From Siphonodentalium dalli (Eukaryota; Mollusca; Scaphopoda; Gadilida; Siphonodentaliidae), in the NCBI GenBank assembly GCA_032622095.1, contig CP136063.1:280479426-280543425 (forward strand): DNA of 64,000 nucleotides, given 5' to 3'. The first letter of the stretch is position 1, and every line of letters begins with the position of its first letter. Below are positions 24,241 to 35,372 of this stretch, piece by piece. The notes under the pieces were generated by a model, which made no database searches, was not told where the DNA came from, and saw only the letters and a program-made list of their open reading frames with translations. Position numbers and translations under genes: made by a program.

Positions 24241-24672
24241 CAGACCTGGTACCGCCGATTTCATGATTACTAGTATATACACATATATTAATACAGATAT
24301 TAATGGAATATATCTTTCATTCAACACTAGTAATTACAATATTTTTTTTCGATGGTACGAAACGACCAAAGATTGGTACGAAACAACCAAAATAATGGTA
24401 CGAATCAACCAGAGTGTACGAAACGTCTTTGTACGAAACGACCAAGGTACGAAACGTCCAGCACCCGTCCCATTCTCCGTTTTAGTCACTCCCCATAAAT
24501 GGCATAATATTATAATATAATTTACTTAAGTTCTATTTATAATAAAGCCATGCCTTCTACAGACTAACAGAGCCACGTTGTTATTGTGTATAATATGCAT
24601 ACTTTGGTTTATCAATAAAAATCACTTCAGTTCAGTTCAGATGATAAATTGGTATAGCCCGATTTGCACATT

Positions 24673-24708
24673 ATGTGCAGATCTGACTATATAGTCAGAT
24701 CTGCACAT
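24673..24708. repeat. Perfect 36-bp palindrome
   Basis: It is an uninterrupted palindrome with half-site atgtgcagatctgactat and its exact complement, with no loop. It lies 65 bp outside the left arm of the 24773-26922 foldback. Confidence 0.9.
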
Positions 24709-24772
24709 GAGCCAGACCTGATTAAGCCTAGACCCAGTTGAGTCACATACATGATATACACATGTATGAGAC

Positions 24773-26922
24773 TCAGATTGGGTCAGTAGTGGCCAAATCT
24801 GATGCTCATACCTTTTCTAATTACAGGCGACAAAGGACTCCTGGTCGCAGATTCTGCTTGGTTCTCTTATTATGGTGACAATAAAGACAAGATTCCACCA
24901 AAAGTTCCGAAATCCGCGCCTTCATGAGCTAAAATAAAGACTTTTGTCATTTGTGCAAAAGAAATTGTTGTCTGTCTGTTTACGGAAGCGATATTTCACC
25001 ACATGTTAATGCTGTTTGTCATGCGCAGTTCAATGTTTCATGATGGTCAATAAAACGTGTACTCCACCCCGAAGACGACTGTTGGAAATGTGTACTTGGA
25101 AGATATTATGGAAAAACTAAATTCTTTTGCTAAATGTTATGCTACTATACCAATTTATTACATATGTAATAAAAATATTACCGAAAAATTATCAACATAT
25201 ACTTTTTAATAGAATTGTTGCTTCGAAAATATACTATTTAAAACGTGTACTCCAAGCCAGAATGAGAAAAAGTGTAGCCGAGTTAGATCATGCTTTATTA
25301 CCCACTTCTACAAAATGTTGTATTATACTTTCAACAAGTTGTAGAAATATATTGGTGATATGAAGTAATTATTTTATTCAGTGAAACATAATCAGTTCTC
25401 ACATTTGTCATGGTGTCAAAAAATGACATACTCCGGCCCTGACGCCGACTCGGGGAAATTGTGTGTATACCGGTACCGATACTCGGAAGATATATGGTAT
25501 AATTGCATCACTATACGGTATATATACTTATACCATTGTTAACTTCATTAAAAGTTGAACAAAACAATCATTCTCCTATTATAATAAAGTGTACATCGAA
25601 ATAGCATTAAAAAGTGTAGGCCTACTGCCCTACTCCGGATCCGACTCATACATTTGGCCAATATCGGGTTTTTTTTTTCATTCAGTGTCTATTTGTTCAG
25701 TTTAATTACGGTACCTACTCTCGTCCTGTATCTGGGATTGGGATAAGCAGACTTCATGGTAGCCGTTTTGTTATAGTTTTCTTTGTCCTGGTTTTCCCCC
25801 TGCACTAACAGCTACAAACTTGCACCATCATCTGGTCGTCCGTTGTTCGCACAGTAGTGAAACAAACGCTATTTATTTATACCATATCAGGAATAGACTC
25901 ACACGGAATGCTCTTTTCCAAAAGCAAATATTTTTAGGTGTAACATGTTTTCATATTAGCGAAACAAACGCTAATTATAATAACCTATTTAGTGACACTT
26001 TAGTGATAATATATCGCCATTTTATTGTTCATAAATAGGCCTAACAAGTTTTGAGACTTTTTTTTACCATACAGTTTCAAGACTGGTTTATAGCATTAGT
26101 CTGTTGCAGTAAATCGATTCTGATAACTAAAGCTTATTTTGAACAAATGTTGTTATTGTATATATATACGCAATAGGCACACGAAAGCAAACCTTATGGG
26201 TGTTAGAATACAAACACAGTTCGCGCAGCTATCAATGCGCGACGATGTGATCATAGTAATGTCATTTTTTTGACACCATGCATGACAAATGTGAGAACTG
26301 ATTATGTTTCACTGAATAAAATAATTACTTCATATCACCAATATATTTCTACAACTTGTTGAAAGTATAATACAACATTTTGTAGAAGTGGGTAATAAAG
26401 CATGATCTAACTCGGCTACACTTTTTCTCATTCTGGCTTGGAGTACACGTTTTAAATAGTATATTTTCGAAGCAACAATTCTATTAAAAAGTATATGTTG
26501 ATAATTTTTCGGTAATATTTTTATTACATATGTAATAAATTGGCATAGTAGCATAACATTTAGCAAAAGAATTTAGTTTTTCCATAATATCTTCCAAGTA
26601 CACATTTCCAACAGTCGTCTTCGGGGTGGAGTACACGTTTTATTGACCATCATGAAACATTGAACTGCGCATGACAAACAGCATTAACATGTGGTGAAAT
26701 ATCGCTTCCGTAAACAGACAGACAACAATTTCTTTTGCACAAATGACAAAAGTCTTTATTTTAGCTCATGAAGGCGCGGATTTCGGAACTTTTGGTGGAA
26801 TCTTGTCTTTATTGTCACCATAATAAGAGAACCAAGCAGAATCTGCGACCAGGAGTCCTTTGTCGCCTGTAATTAGAAAAGGTATGAGCATCAGATTTGG
26901 CCACTACTGACCCAATCTGAAG
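24773..26922. mobile_element. Foldback element with ~655-bp inverted arms
   Basis: 24773-25430 is repeated inverted at 26258-26922 with very few differences. The near identity of a 78-codon open frame in each arm (25127-25363 plus, 26330-26566 minus; one residue differs) reflects this recent symmetry and is not evidence of coding. The spacer of about 830 bp (25431-26257) has no recognisable protein. Small hairpins sit just outside both arms (24752-24774 and 26921-26954). I could not define a target duplication. Confidence 0.85.
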
Positions 26923-26954
26923 CTCTAAAGAGTGTAAATCTTTAGAGCTTCCCT

Positions 26955-28063
26955 GGAGCTAGATTAAGCCACGCCCAACGCCAAAGGTACCGGTAACTTC
27001 ATTTCAAGATAAGCGTTGAAACTACTGCAACACTAGTAAGAAAACGATCTTATTGCTGAAAAATGATTGCGAATGAATACAAAAAGCGATGTGTGTTATT
27101 GATATTACAATTCGTTATCCGCCATATCTGTTTCTTTGAGTCTGAACGCTGACAAAACTTCTCAACTTTTGAGTGTACGTGGAAACTGACACCGGAAGCG
27201 AGCACCTGCTGATTTGGGTGACTCCCCTTGGAACACTGCCTGATAATTGTATGGAACCCCAATGTGACAACAATCGCTTATTACAATAAAATAATATAAT
27301 AGCACATATTTCAATGTTAATAATATTATTATTATATCGTCACCCCATATATAATTTGTTAATAACATAACTGTTGTTCAGATTATCACGAAATGCTAAC
27401 AGAAAGTTTATTTGAAGCAATTTATCCGAACATTAAGTCAAATTTCGTTTCGTTGGAGATAAAGAGTTGGAATTTTTCGAAAAATCGATTTTCACATCAG
27501 CCGGGATGTTTTCATCGATTTTTAACTCTGATGTCTACGTAATATCTTCTTCTTGTGCTCTGCAATCCCACATTCAGCAGAATCGTTAGTATATTCGTGT
27601 CGTGACATGTTTGCTTCCCATGTTCGCTGTTCAATTTTCATTTTGAAGTAGTTAGTTTCCTATATTCGTACTACTATTACTAAGTCTACTGTTGTAAATT
27701 TGGCCCAGTCTCCTACTCTTTGGTGACTGGTCCTATTTGACTATTATTATTAAGGCGAAGGTGGGACTAGTAAAACTCTTGAAGTTGGCAAAGGTAGGAA
27801 CCAACGATCGGTAGAGACACACATGAATTTCATGATATTGTTACCTCAAATGCAGGAAGTATTTTTGCCAAATTTTACATTACAATTTACATTAACAATG
27901 TAACAGTTGTTGACTATAAATATAAGTATAATCTCTATATTGTAACAATTGTGTGTTCCCAATGTTGCATTTGTTGGTGTAGGTCTATATATTTTGTGCT
28001 CTTTGTTGAAATAATACTATGGCCATTGCTAGAGCACTGTTATCAGTGTCGTCAACTAAAGCA
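26955..28063. other. No recognisable gene
   Basis: AT-rich sequence. I see no splice-framed exon or repeat that I can support. Confidence 0.4.
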
Positions 28064-29172
28064 CTGTACATTAGTGATGCGGACCGGACCGGTCCGCGGT
28101 CCAGGGGTGGACAGCGGTCTGGTCCAGACCGGGTGTCACTGGATCGGACCGGACCGCTTTTTGCCGCCGGTCCGGTACTCTCCGGTCCGGTCCACTGTTT
28201 TACTTCAGTTATAATAAACTATCGCGAATATTATTGCGTATTTGCCGTCATATCAATTAGCAACGATGTATTGACACATTCAAGTGATTATTTATATCTA
28301 TTAAACGTTTGGTGCCACGAAAACAATGTATAGATGAACTTTGTACATGTCACTTTCCTTATAATGTATTAATGTAACACTGGCCAACACTATGTAGCAC
28401 CCTATCAATGTGACAAACATGCAACTGAATGAGTATGGAACTATTTGTCATAAACAGTGTAACATGGCATCAACTAATCAATTTGGATGGATATCGAATC
28501 GAGTATTCTATTGTTTTTCACAGTTATACTTATCGAAGAAACATGCAAACCACATTACATTGTACATACACAAGACAGTCACATTAATCCAATAGTAGTT
28601 GTACTTATATATAACTGTAATTGTCAGGAATATACATTCAGCCATCATAATCGCCAAGACTCCAATATTAATGTAGTAGTCATATTAGTACACATTTGTA
28701 TAATTGTCATCAGTATAGTTATTTCGTTTAATTTCCATTTAATGAAATTAAGTATGATACGAATCATGCATACGATCAGTTGAGTGCCATGTTAGATTGG
28801 TTATAACACATTCTGGCCCTATAGCTATATATCTGTCCAATACATTTAATTAGTGCATGTTCGCATTTATACTAGATATACTATTATCGTGCATCGTTCC
28901 CAGTATATCCCTCCAGAGACAGACAATGATGCATACAATCGGCAAACAATGTAAGTTTTAACATATATGGACTCATTGCAATGCACTGAACTCAGTAACC
29001 GTATAGTTTGTACTATACAGAGTAAAAACTTTGAGAAAACAGAGAATTCTTTAACATATAGCCTATTATAGGTGGACATATAGCCTATTATAGAGTCCTA
29101 CACACTTGCTACAATAGAAATGGAAGGAAAACAGAGTACCCACTGAAAGCGATCCAAAACCACAACGCCAGC

Positions 29173-32100
29173 ATGGACATGAACATTATCCTCCATATTA
29201 AAAGTTCTCCTTCAAACAGACATCACCCAATCACTTACAAAGGAACCAGAAAATCGGCATTCCTACTATTGATCATACTAGGCGGTGACATCCAACTAAA
29301 CCCAGGGCCAGATGAATCAATATATCCATGTGCTTTTTGCCAGGCACCAGTGACATGGGAAGAAAAAGCAATATGCTGTGAAAATTGCGACGTGTGGCAC
29401 CATAAAACCTGCATAGACATGTGCTCAGTGGATTTTCACTACAAGGAGAAAAACAACATCACATGGATTTGCTGCAAGTGTGATAGTGCGAACGTTGACA
29501 GCTTCACCTTTAGAAGCTATGAATTGGAGACTTCAAACTACTACAACCCTCTTAGTTTATTGGACTCAACAACTCACAGCTTCGACATATCAACATTCAA
29601 CCTTCTATTGACAAGCAGCCCTACAAATTCTTGTCAGAGAATTGATCGGCGCAAAAGCAGTCGACTGACGTCTAGTGGATCTCAAGCTTCAAATGTCTAC
29701 GGCGTTACCGAAAAGTTGAACATGAGAGTTATGACAGTAAATTGCAGAAGTATAGTAAGTAACAAAGCCGAATTTGCCGCCGCCATAGAATACACTAAGC
29801 CGGATATCATCTTGGGACAGGAATCGTGGCTGAGGGGAGTACAACCAGGAAAGCCAGATACAGGAGACATCATTAAAACATCTGAGGTTTTTCCATCAAA
29901 CTTCAATGTCTTCAGAAATGATAGGAGCTCGATAGGCGGTGGAGTGTTTGTGGCTGTACACCAGGACATCACAGCTATAGAACAACCTCAACTGGTGACA
30001 GACTGCGAACTAGAATGGGTGAAGATTGAAACATCGGACAAAAAACCATTATACCTCGCATCATTCTACATGCCCGAAAGATCTCTAAATGACATCAAAG
30101 AGCTTAAGAAGTCACTCAAACTACTAGAAGCGAAACGAAACAACAACTCGTTCATTGGAGGGGACTTCAACTGTCCAGACATAAACTGGGAGAGAAATAC
30201 CATCAACATAGGGGCAAATGACAAGGAAGTTCAAGAAGCCTTGGTAGAACTCTGTGGAGAATTTGGCCTGTCACAACTACAAACCAAACCCACAAGAGGA
30301 AATAACATCTTAGACCTGATCCTCACAAACAACACATCACTCGTCAAAGCGACTGCAAATGCACCCGGCATCTCTGACCATGATATCCTGATTACTGACT
30401 GCACAACCAAACCTTATAGACAAACTTCCACTCCGAAGAAAACATATGCGTTCCATCGCTGTCGTAAATGGGATAAGATCGCCAATGATATTGAGACAAT
30501 AAGTAACACCATACAAAACTCTGCAGAAGAAATACCAGTAAATAAAATGTGGGAAGATCTGAAAAATGGTATAAAAGAGAGTATTGATCGTCACGTCCCA
30601 ACAGTACCCAGGAGGAAACAAAATTAGGCTCCATGGATGAATAAGAACATCAAAAAACTACTACGGAAGAGGCTGAAATACTTCAGGAGAGCAAAAACAT
30701 TGGAAAGTATAGAAGATTGGGACAAATACAAAAAACACCAGAAATTATGTAAGAAAGTGATCAAGAAAGCAGAGTGGGACCACCTTGGCAAGATAATGAT
30801 TGACGGCATGACTAAAAAGAGCACAAAACCCTTCTGGGCCTATATGAAGAGGAAAAAACAATCAAGCTCTGGGATACCTCCGCTGAAGAAAAATGGGAAA
30901 CTATTTTAACGACAGTGCAGACAAGGCTCGCATCCTAAACGATCAGTTCAGATCCGTATTCACGAAGGATGAAAACACCAACACAAATCTCCCTCTGAGA
31001 TCACCACCAGACGACATTGAAGAGCTGAACATAAATGTAGATGGCGTAACGAAACTACTGAAGGACGTCAAGACTAACAAGGCGCCAGGACCTGACGGGA
31101 TCCCAAATATCGTACTAAAGACCTGTGCGCATGCCATCTCCCCAGGACTGACTCACATCTACCAACGCTCTGTAAAATCAGGAGAGCTGCCATCAGACTG
31201 GTTAAATGCAAATGTCGCGCCTGTCTATAAGAAGGGAGATATACACCTCGCCGAAAACTATCGACCCGTATCCCTGACATCCGTCTCCTGAAAGATCTTG
31301 GAGCACATCATTTGTCGACACCTACTAGACCACCTGGAGAAACATGAGATCCTTACAGAACTAAATCATGGATTCCGTAAAGGACATTCCTGCGTAACTC
31401 AACTACTCACTACAACACACGACCTCTATAAATCTTTTGATGCCAAAATACAAACGGACTTAGTAATACTTGATTTCTCCAAAGCTTTTGATACCGTTCC
31501 TCACAAAAAACTACTCTCCAAACTCACAAGCTATGGCATCACTGGCAGTATCCACACGTGGCTCACCAGCTTTCTCACACATCGCCAGATGAAAGTAGTA
31601 GTTGAGGGATCCTCATCAGAAGACGTCTCAGTAGACTCGGGCGTCCCACAAGGAACAGTACTTGGACCGCTTCTTTTTCTCTGCCATATCAACGACCTGC
31701 CCAACAGCGTCACCTCGCAAGTTCGTCTCTTCGCTGACGACTGCCTACTCTACCGACCGATAAAATCATTTGCCGACCATATCACCCTACAATCTGACCT
31801 AAAAACCCTGGAGAAATGGGCAACGACCTGGGGTATGCGATTCAACACAAAGAAGTGCTACGCCATGCAAATTAAATAAAAAAGCAGCTACATCTATACA
31901 CTTGACGACCAGATCCTTAAATCAGTTACAGAAAACCCCTACCTCGGTATCACAATATCAAACGACCTTAAATGGACATCACACATAACAAGCATGGTCA
32001 AGAAAGCGAACAGTACACTGGGCTTCCTACGGCGATCCCTCAAAAGAGCACCGCAGAAAAGCAAGAAGATAGCATACGAGGCAATGGTGCGATCCAAACT

Positions 32101-32596
32101 GGATTATGCAGCCGTCGTCTGGGACCCTTATGAAGAAAAAGACATCACCAAGATCGAGAAAGTACAACGACGAGCTGCAAGATTTATATCCGGCTATTAT
32201 AGATCAAGAGAGACCGGCACAGTCACCAACATGTTAATTGACCTCGGCATGCAGCAGATGCAAGAAAGACGAAAGGACCAGCGGTTCTACCAATTCCGTA
32301 AGATCGTTGAGGGGTTGGTCCCGGCTATGAAAACTCATGATTTCATAACACCAAAGAAAAAAGTGGGTCGAAAAATAAAAGCACGGAAATTCGAGGGCTA
32401 TTCTTCACAAAACATAGTCTCTCAGAGAGAGTGTAACAACTCAAATCCGTTTGAACTGTTCGACCTCGGTTGTCCGGAATACAACAACTCATTCTTTCCG
32501 AGGACCGTCCGGGAGTGGAATGTGCTCGACCAGGACGACATCACAGCGCTGGACTCTACATCATCAGTCCTGCAGGCTCAAACACCTACAGCCTAA
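29173..32596 (+). pseudogene. CR1/L2-group LINE polyprotein with 2A-like peptide, PHD finger, APE and RT; inactivated
   Basis: The first open part (29173-30627, 484 codons) has a 2A-like signature GGDIQLNPGP at residues 37-46. Then comes a PHD-type zinc finger (about 53-103, CxxC...CCENCDVWHHKTC...WICCKC), then an APE-like endonuclease (about 185-402, with VNCRSI, GQESWL, GGDFNCPDINW, SDHDIL). Reverse transcriptase follows: APGPDGIP, NYRPVSLTS, DFSKAFDTVPHKKL, GVPQGTVLGPLLF, and the catalytic FADD at 31730-31741. The C-terminal part is YLGITISND...LDYAAVVWDP. Lesions seen: in-frame stops at 30625-30627, 31289-31291 and 31877-31879, and one frameshift near 30893-30909. Copies like this are dead. 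The family is known for 2A-bearing N-termini in marine invertebrates. Confidence 0.95.
29281..29310 (+). other. 2A-like ribosome-skipping motif in the LINE
   Basis: The sequence encodes GGDIQLNPGP, preceded by a hydrophobic run (AFLLLIIL). The canonical 2A motif is D-(V/I)-E-x-N-P-G-P; here the E position is Q. By established knowledge, 2A peptides at this position in non-LTR retrotransposons separate a short N-terminal peptide from the rest during translation. Whether this variant works is untested. Confidence 0.8.
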
Positions 32597-32645
32597 CCTC
32601 CTCTACCCGGCACTTATACGTCTGAAAGGATACTGTGCCGTACAA

Positions 32646-32664
32646 GATTCAGATTCAGATTCAG
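32646..32664 (+). repeat. LINE 3' tail, (gattca)n
   Basis: Three tandem copies of gattca lie at the exact junction where LINE sequence gives way to the ggaccgg-rich hAT end. CR1/L2-type elements end in short tandem repeats rather than poly(A). This marks the 3' boundary of the nested LINE. Confidence 0.7.
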
Positions 32665-33260
32665 ACCGGACCGTTTTGGACCGGTCCAGGCATGTGTACC
32701 GGACCGGAATGGACCGGACTGGACCGCCTTGGCAGTGGACTGGTCCGCATCACTACTGTACATGTATACAATGTTATACTATTATACTAGTAAGGCGACT
32801 GACTAAAGCAGTACTGCCTCTAGAGATTGGCTATGCGGGCCTTAAGCCTTTGAACCAGAGAGACCGGAATACCGGTCCAATCCTTACATTCCTAGAACCC
32901 AGGAGTCCGGAATACCGGTGCGGAAATCATATGATATTTGACAAGGAAATAAAGCACAGTAATCGTGCATACATGTATCATCTAGAATTGTACTTCTACA
33001 TGTACTTTGCACACATGAGTCACATGTCTAACATTTTTAGTACGGCAAGTCACCTGCTTCAAGAATCAAAACGTATCTGCCCCATCCGTGCTCACGATTC
33101 ACGACATCAGAATTTGTCAACCCCGCACAATTAACACACGAGGTCTCACACTTTCTCTGTGGCAGGTTCACAACACGCCTGGTTTTCGCATGCACCAGTT
33201 TGTCTGCAATATTCCTATCTCTTCTATAGGCTACCATCTGTGGGGCATCAGATCTGAGTG

Positions 33261-33680
33261 CAAGTGGTAGCCCAGTGGTTAGAGTGTCGGACTTGTAATG
33301 GTACTACTGCACTGGCGTGAGTTCGAGCCCAGCTGGTGGACTTTCGTCTCCACAACAGTGGCTTGGCCAGATTAAGCGGTGTGCGTGCTATATACTAGTA
33401 TAGCCACACGCTGTTTCAAATCTCGCGCCAGGTTGTGACCCTTGGGCAAAGGTCACTTGTACTGTGCTCGCTTCGTCGTACCCAGACGAGAAATAGGGAC
33501 CTGGTTGTTGGGTAAGTGTAAGCCAAGATCAATCTTGTGAAGCGCCATTATGGCAGCATGCATTTAAGGATTACTCAACATGGCATATTACTCAACAGCT
33601 GGGGTAATAATGTGAAGCGCTTAGGGCCCTTGCAGGGATACGCGCTATATAAGCTCCATCATTATTATTATTATTATTAT
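33261..33680 (+). mobile_element. tRNA-derived SINE with (att)n tail
   Basis: A pol III box A-like motif tagcccagtgg (33268-33278) and a box B-like motif gagttcgagcc (33319-33329) sit 40 bp apart in a tRNA-like head. The body of about 300 bp ends 'gcgctatataagctccatc' and then an att tandem tail. This arrangement is typical of tRNA SINEs in marine animals. No intact tRNA can be folded, so it is not a tRNA gene. Confidence 0.85.
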
Positions 33681-35080
33681 GAATTCTTTTTTCATTCTGT
33701 CTGATCTATATAACACATGCATGTGTTTACCCGCTATCCGACTGACATTCGGGAGAACTTGTGAGAAAGTCACAACCAATGGAACCCAGTTATGTCTATT
33801 ACGCTTCCTCTTCGGTAGTATAACAACTGCTCGCGGTCCAGCCCGTCAACCTTTTTAAATTGAATTTCGTTGAATTTTCCGCTATAACCGCGCTTTCTCA
33901 ATTGTTGCTTTAGTTTATACCTATATGACGCTGGTAGTCCATTTGCCTCTCACAGGTCTGTCACATCCTGACTCCGAATCCATGGTATCGATCGGTTGAT
34001 CGGTTTAGAAATGATTAACACTTTCCATCCATACCTGGTCATGTTCTATCTGATGCCATAACTCATGAATTTTTTGTCCGATAGTATATTTTTTGGTATA
34101 GGTTGGTTGATCGGATTAGAAATAATTAACCCTTTCACACACATGCCATCCAAAGCAATAAGTCAAATATGTCTCTTCTGATTTACCTCATATTTCTTAC
34201 CAAGGTTTTCCTTAGCACACTCTTCATCTGTATGGATTTTGGTTTTGATTAATTAACCCTTATACTCTTGAACCAGGGTTTGATGTCTTATATGAAGATT
34301 TTATTGCAATAAATTATCATGTGTATCTCCAATATGCAATGTTGAGAGTACATTTGTTATACATATACATATGTATAAAGTCCAAAGCCAATTTAAAAGC
34401 TATGTGGTGGAGTGGTGGACGACTCTTTTATAAATATAATGATAACATTCCCTCTTGCTTGTCCAGGCAGACAAACAATACTGGCATAATTGTTTATCAA
34501 AAAGTGATTGATAGAGCTTACTGTACTCAGAGAGGCCTGTCAGAATCTGGGTTCTGCAGTGTTTGTTTATTTTTATAAAGTCTCACAGTCCAATTTGATG
34601 TGCTATTAATCTGATCTCACAGCTCACTGTACTGACAGTGGTGGCCCAGAGTTTATTAACTCACACATAGGTTTCTGCTTTCTGCTGTTAATAGACTTGT
34701 ATCTCTCCAATGATAGTCTATCAATGCAATATTCAAGTGACATACCCGGTACAGTGCCCTAATTTTATAGAGTTAAAATTATTGACTTTCATAATTCTTT
34801 AATTTTATGCTATTTTATATTGTTGATTTAATCATTCTATTATATCTCCAGGTTTCTCCTCCTTCACTTGCATGGATTTTTGTCATTAAAAATTAACCCT
34901 TCTCAACATTCCTGATAGGAATACCTTTTATCTGATATATCTCATTTAATATTGGATTATTTTGACGCAGTCTTTGCCCCTATTGAATGATTCATCTATT
35001 TTTATGTGTACACATACCATAGTATGGTACACATAGTCTCGACGTCCAGATTGACAACTCGTCGTTCATCCATCTGTATC
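33681..35080. other. No recognisable gene
   Basis: AT-rich DNA inside the 6-kb element or its insertions. Phrases such as 'attaaccctttcacac' (34130) and 'attaacccttatactc' (34255) hint at further decayed TTAA elements, but I cannot pair their ends. Confidence 0.35.
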
Positions 35081-35372
35081 TCTGTCCATCTGTCCGTAGA
35101 CACTTTACGCATGGTGTCATATTAATGCAAACATATTTTATTCGATCGGAACCAAATATATTTTTTATGTGTTTCTCAGCCCAAGTTTGAGTTCGAATGT
35201 GGGTTTGATCAGAGTTTTTTTTTTACGGAGTTATGGCCCTTCTTCGACTTAGAATTCACGAATGCTGCAATAACTCAAAACAAATTTATCTGATCGAAAC
35301 CAAATTTTGTATGTGAATTTCTCAGCCCAAAATACAGATATAATTCAAATTTGGGTATTAAATGGAGTTATG
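35080..35372. repeat. Copy of the 'cggaaacc' dispersed repeat, interrupted at 35373
   Basis: It contains 'gatcggaaccaaatat', 'gtgtttctcagcccaagttt' and 'acggagttatggcccttctt', followed by a second unit ending 'aatggagttatg' exactly at the TIR element. The continuation ('atggcctttttt') resumes at 37583. Confidence 0.65.

Larger units (their letters stand above)
23382..24463. mobile_element. Mutator-like (FLYWCH/MULE-type) transposon, decayed
   Basis: An 11-bp direct repeat cccgtcccatt lies at 23371-23381 and 24464-24474. Inside it are terminal inverted repeats of about 85-110 bp made of iterated 'ggtacgaaacgaccaa' words (left complement 23390-23460, right 24350-24455). Mutator-type elements make 8-11 bp duplications. 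The interior holds remnants of the transposase C-terminus on the minus strand. At about 1.08 kb it is far shorter than an autonomous element, so it is an internally deleted copy. Confidence 0.85.
28072..32755. mobile_element. hAT-like element with ggaccggtcc-rich ends, host of a nested LINE
   Basis: Perfect 8-bp direct repeats ctgtacat lie at 28064-28071 and 32756-32763. Termini are TAGTGATGCGGACC and its exact complement GGTCCGCATCACTA. Both subterminal regions (28080-28200 and 32665-32745) are crowded with ggaccgg / ccggtcc words, which probably form hairpins. An 8-bp duplication fits hAT. The DNA between these ends is mostly a LINE, so the original element was much shorter and non-autonomous. 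Confidence 0.88.

Noticed and set aside
25127-26566. Conserved 78-residue protein present twice (25127-25363 plus, 26330-26566 minus)
   Set aside because: The similarity is explained by the inverted arms of a foldback element; DNA identity is equally high outside the frame.
27951-28333. Open frames around 27951-28333 with Gly/Pro/Arg-rich text
   Set aside because: The composition comes from the ggaccggtcc-rich end of the hAT-like element.
33261-33345. tRNA gene
   Set aside because: Box A and box B are present but no acceptor stem or anticodon arm can be folded, and the sequence continues into a SINE body and (att)n tail.
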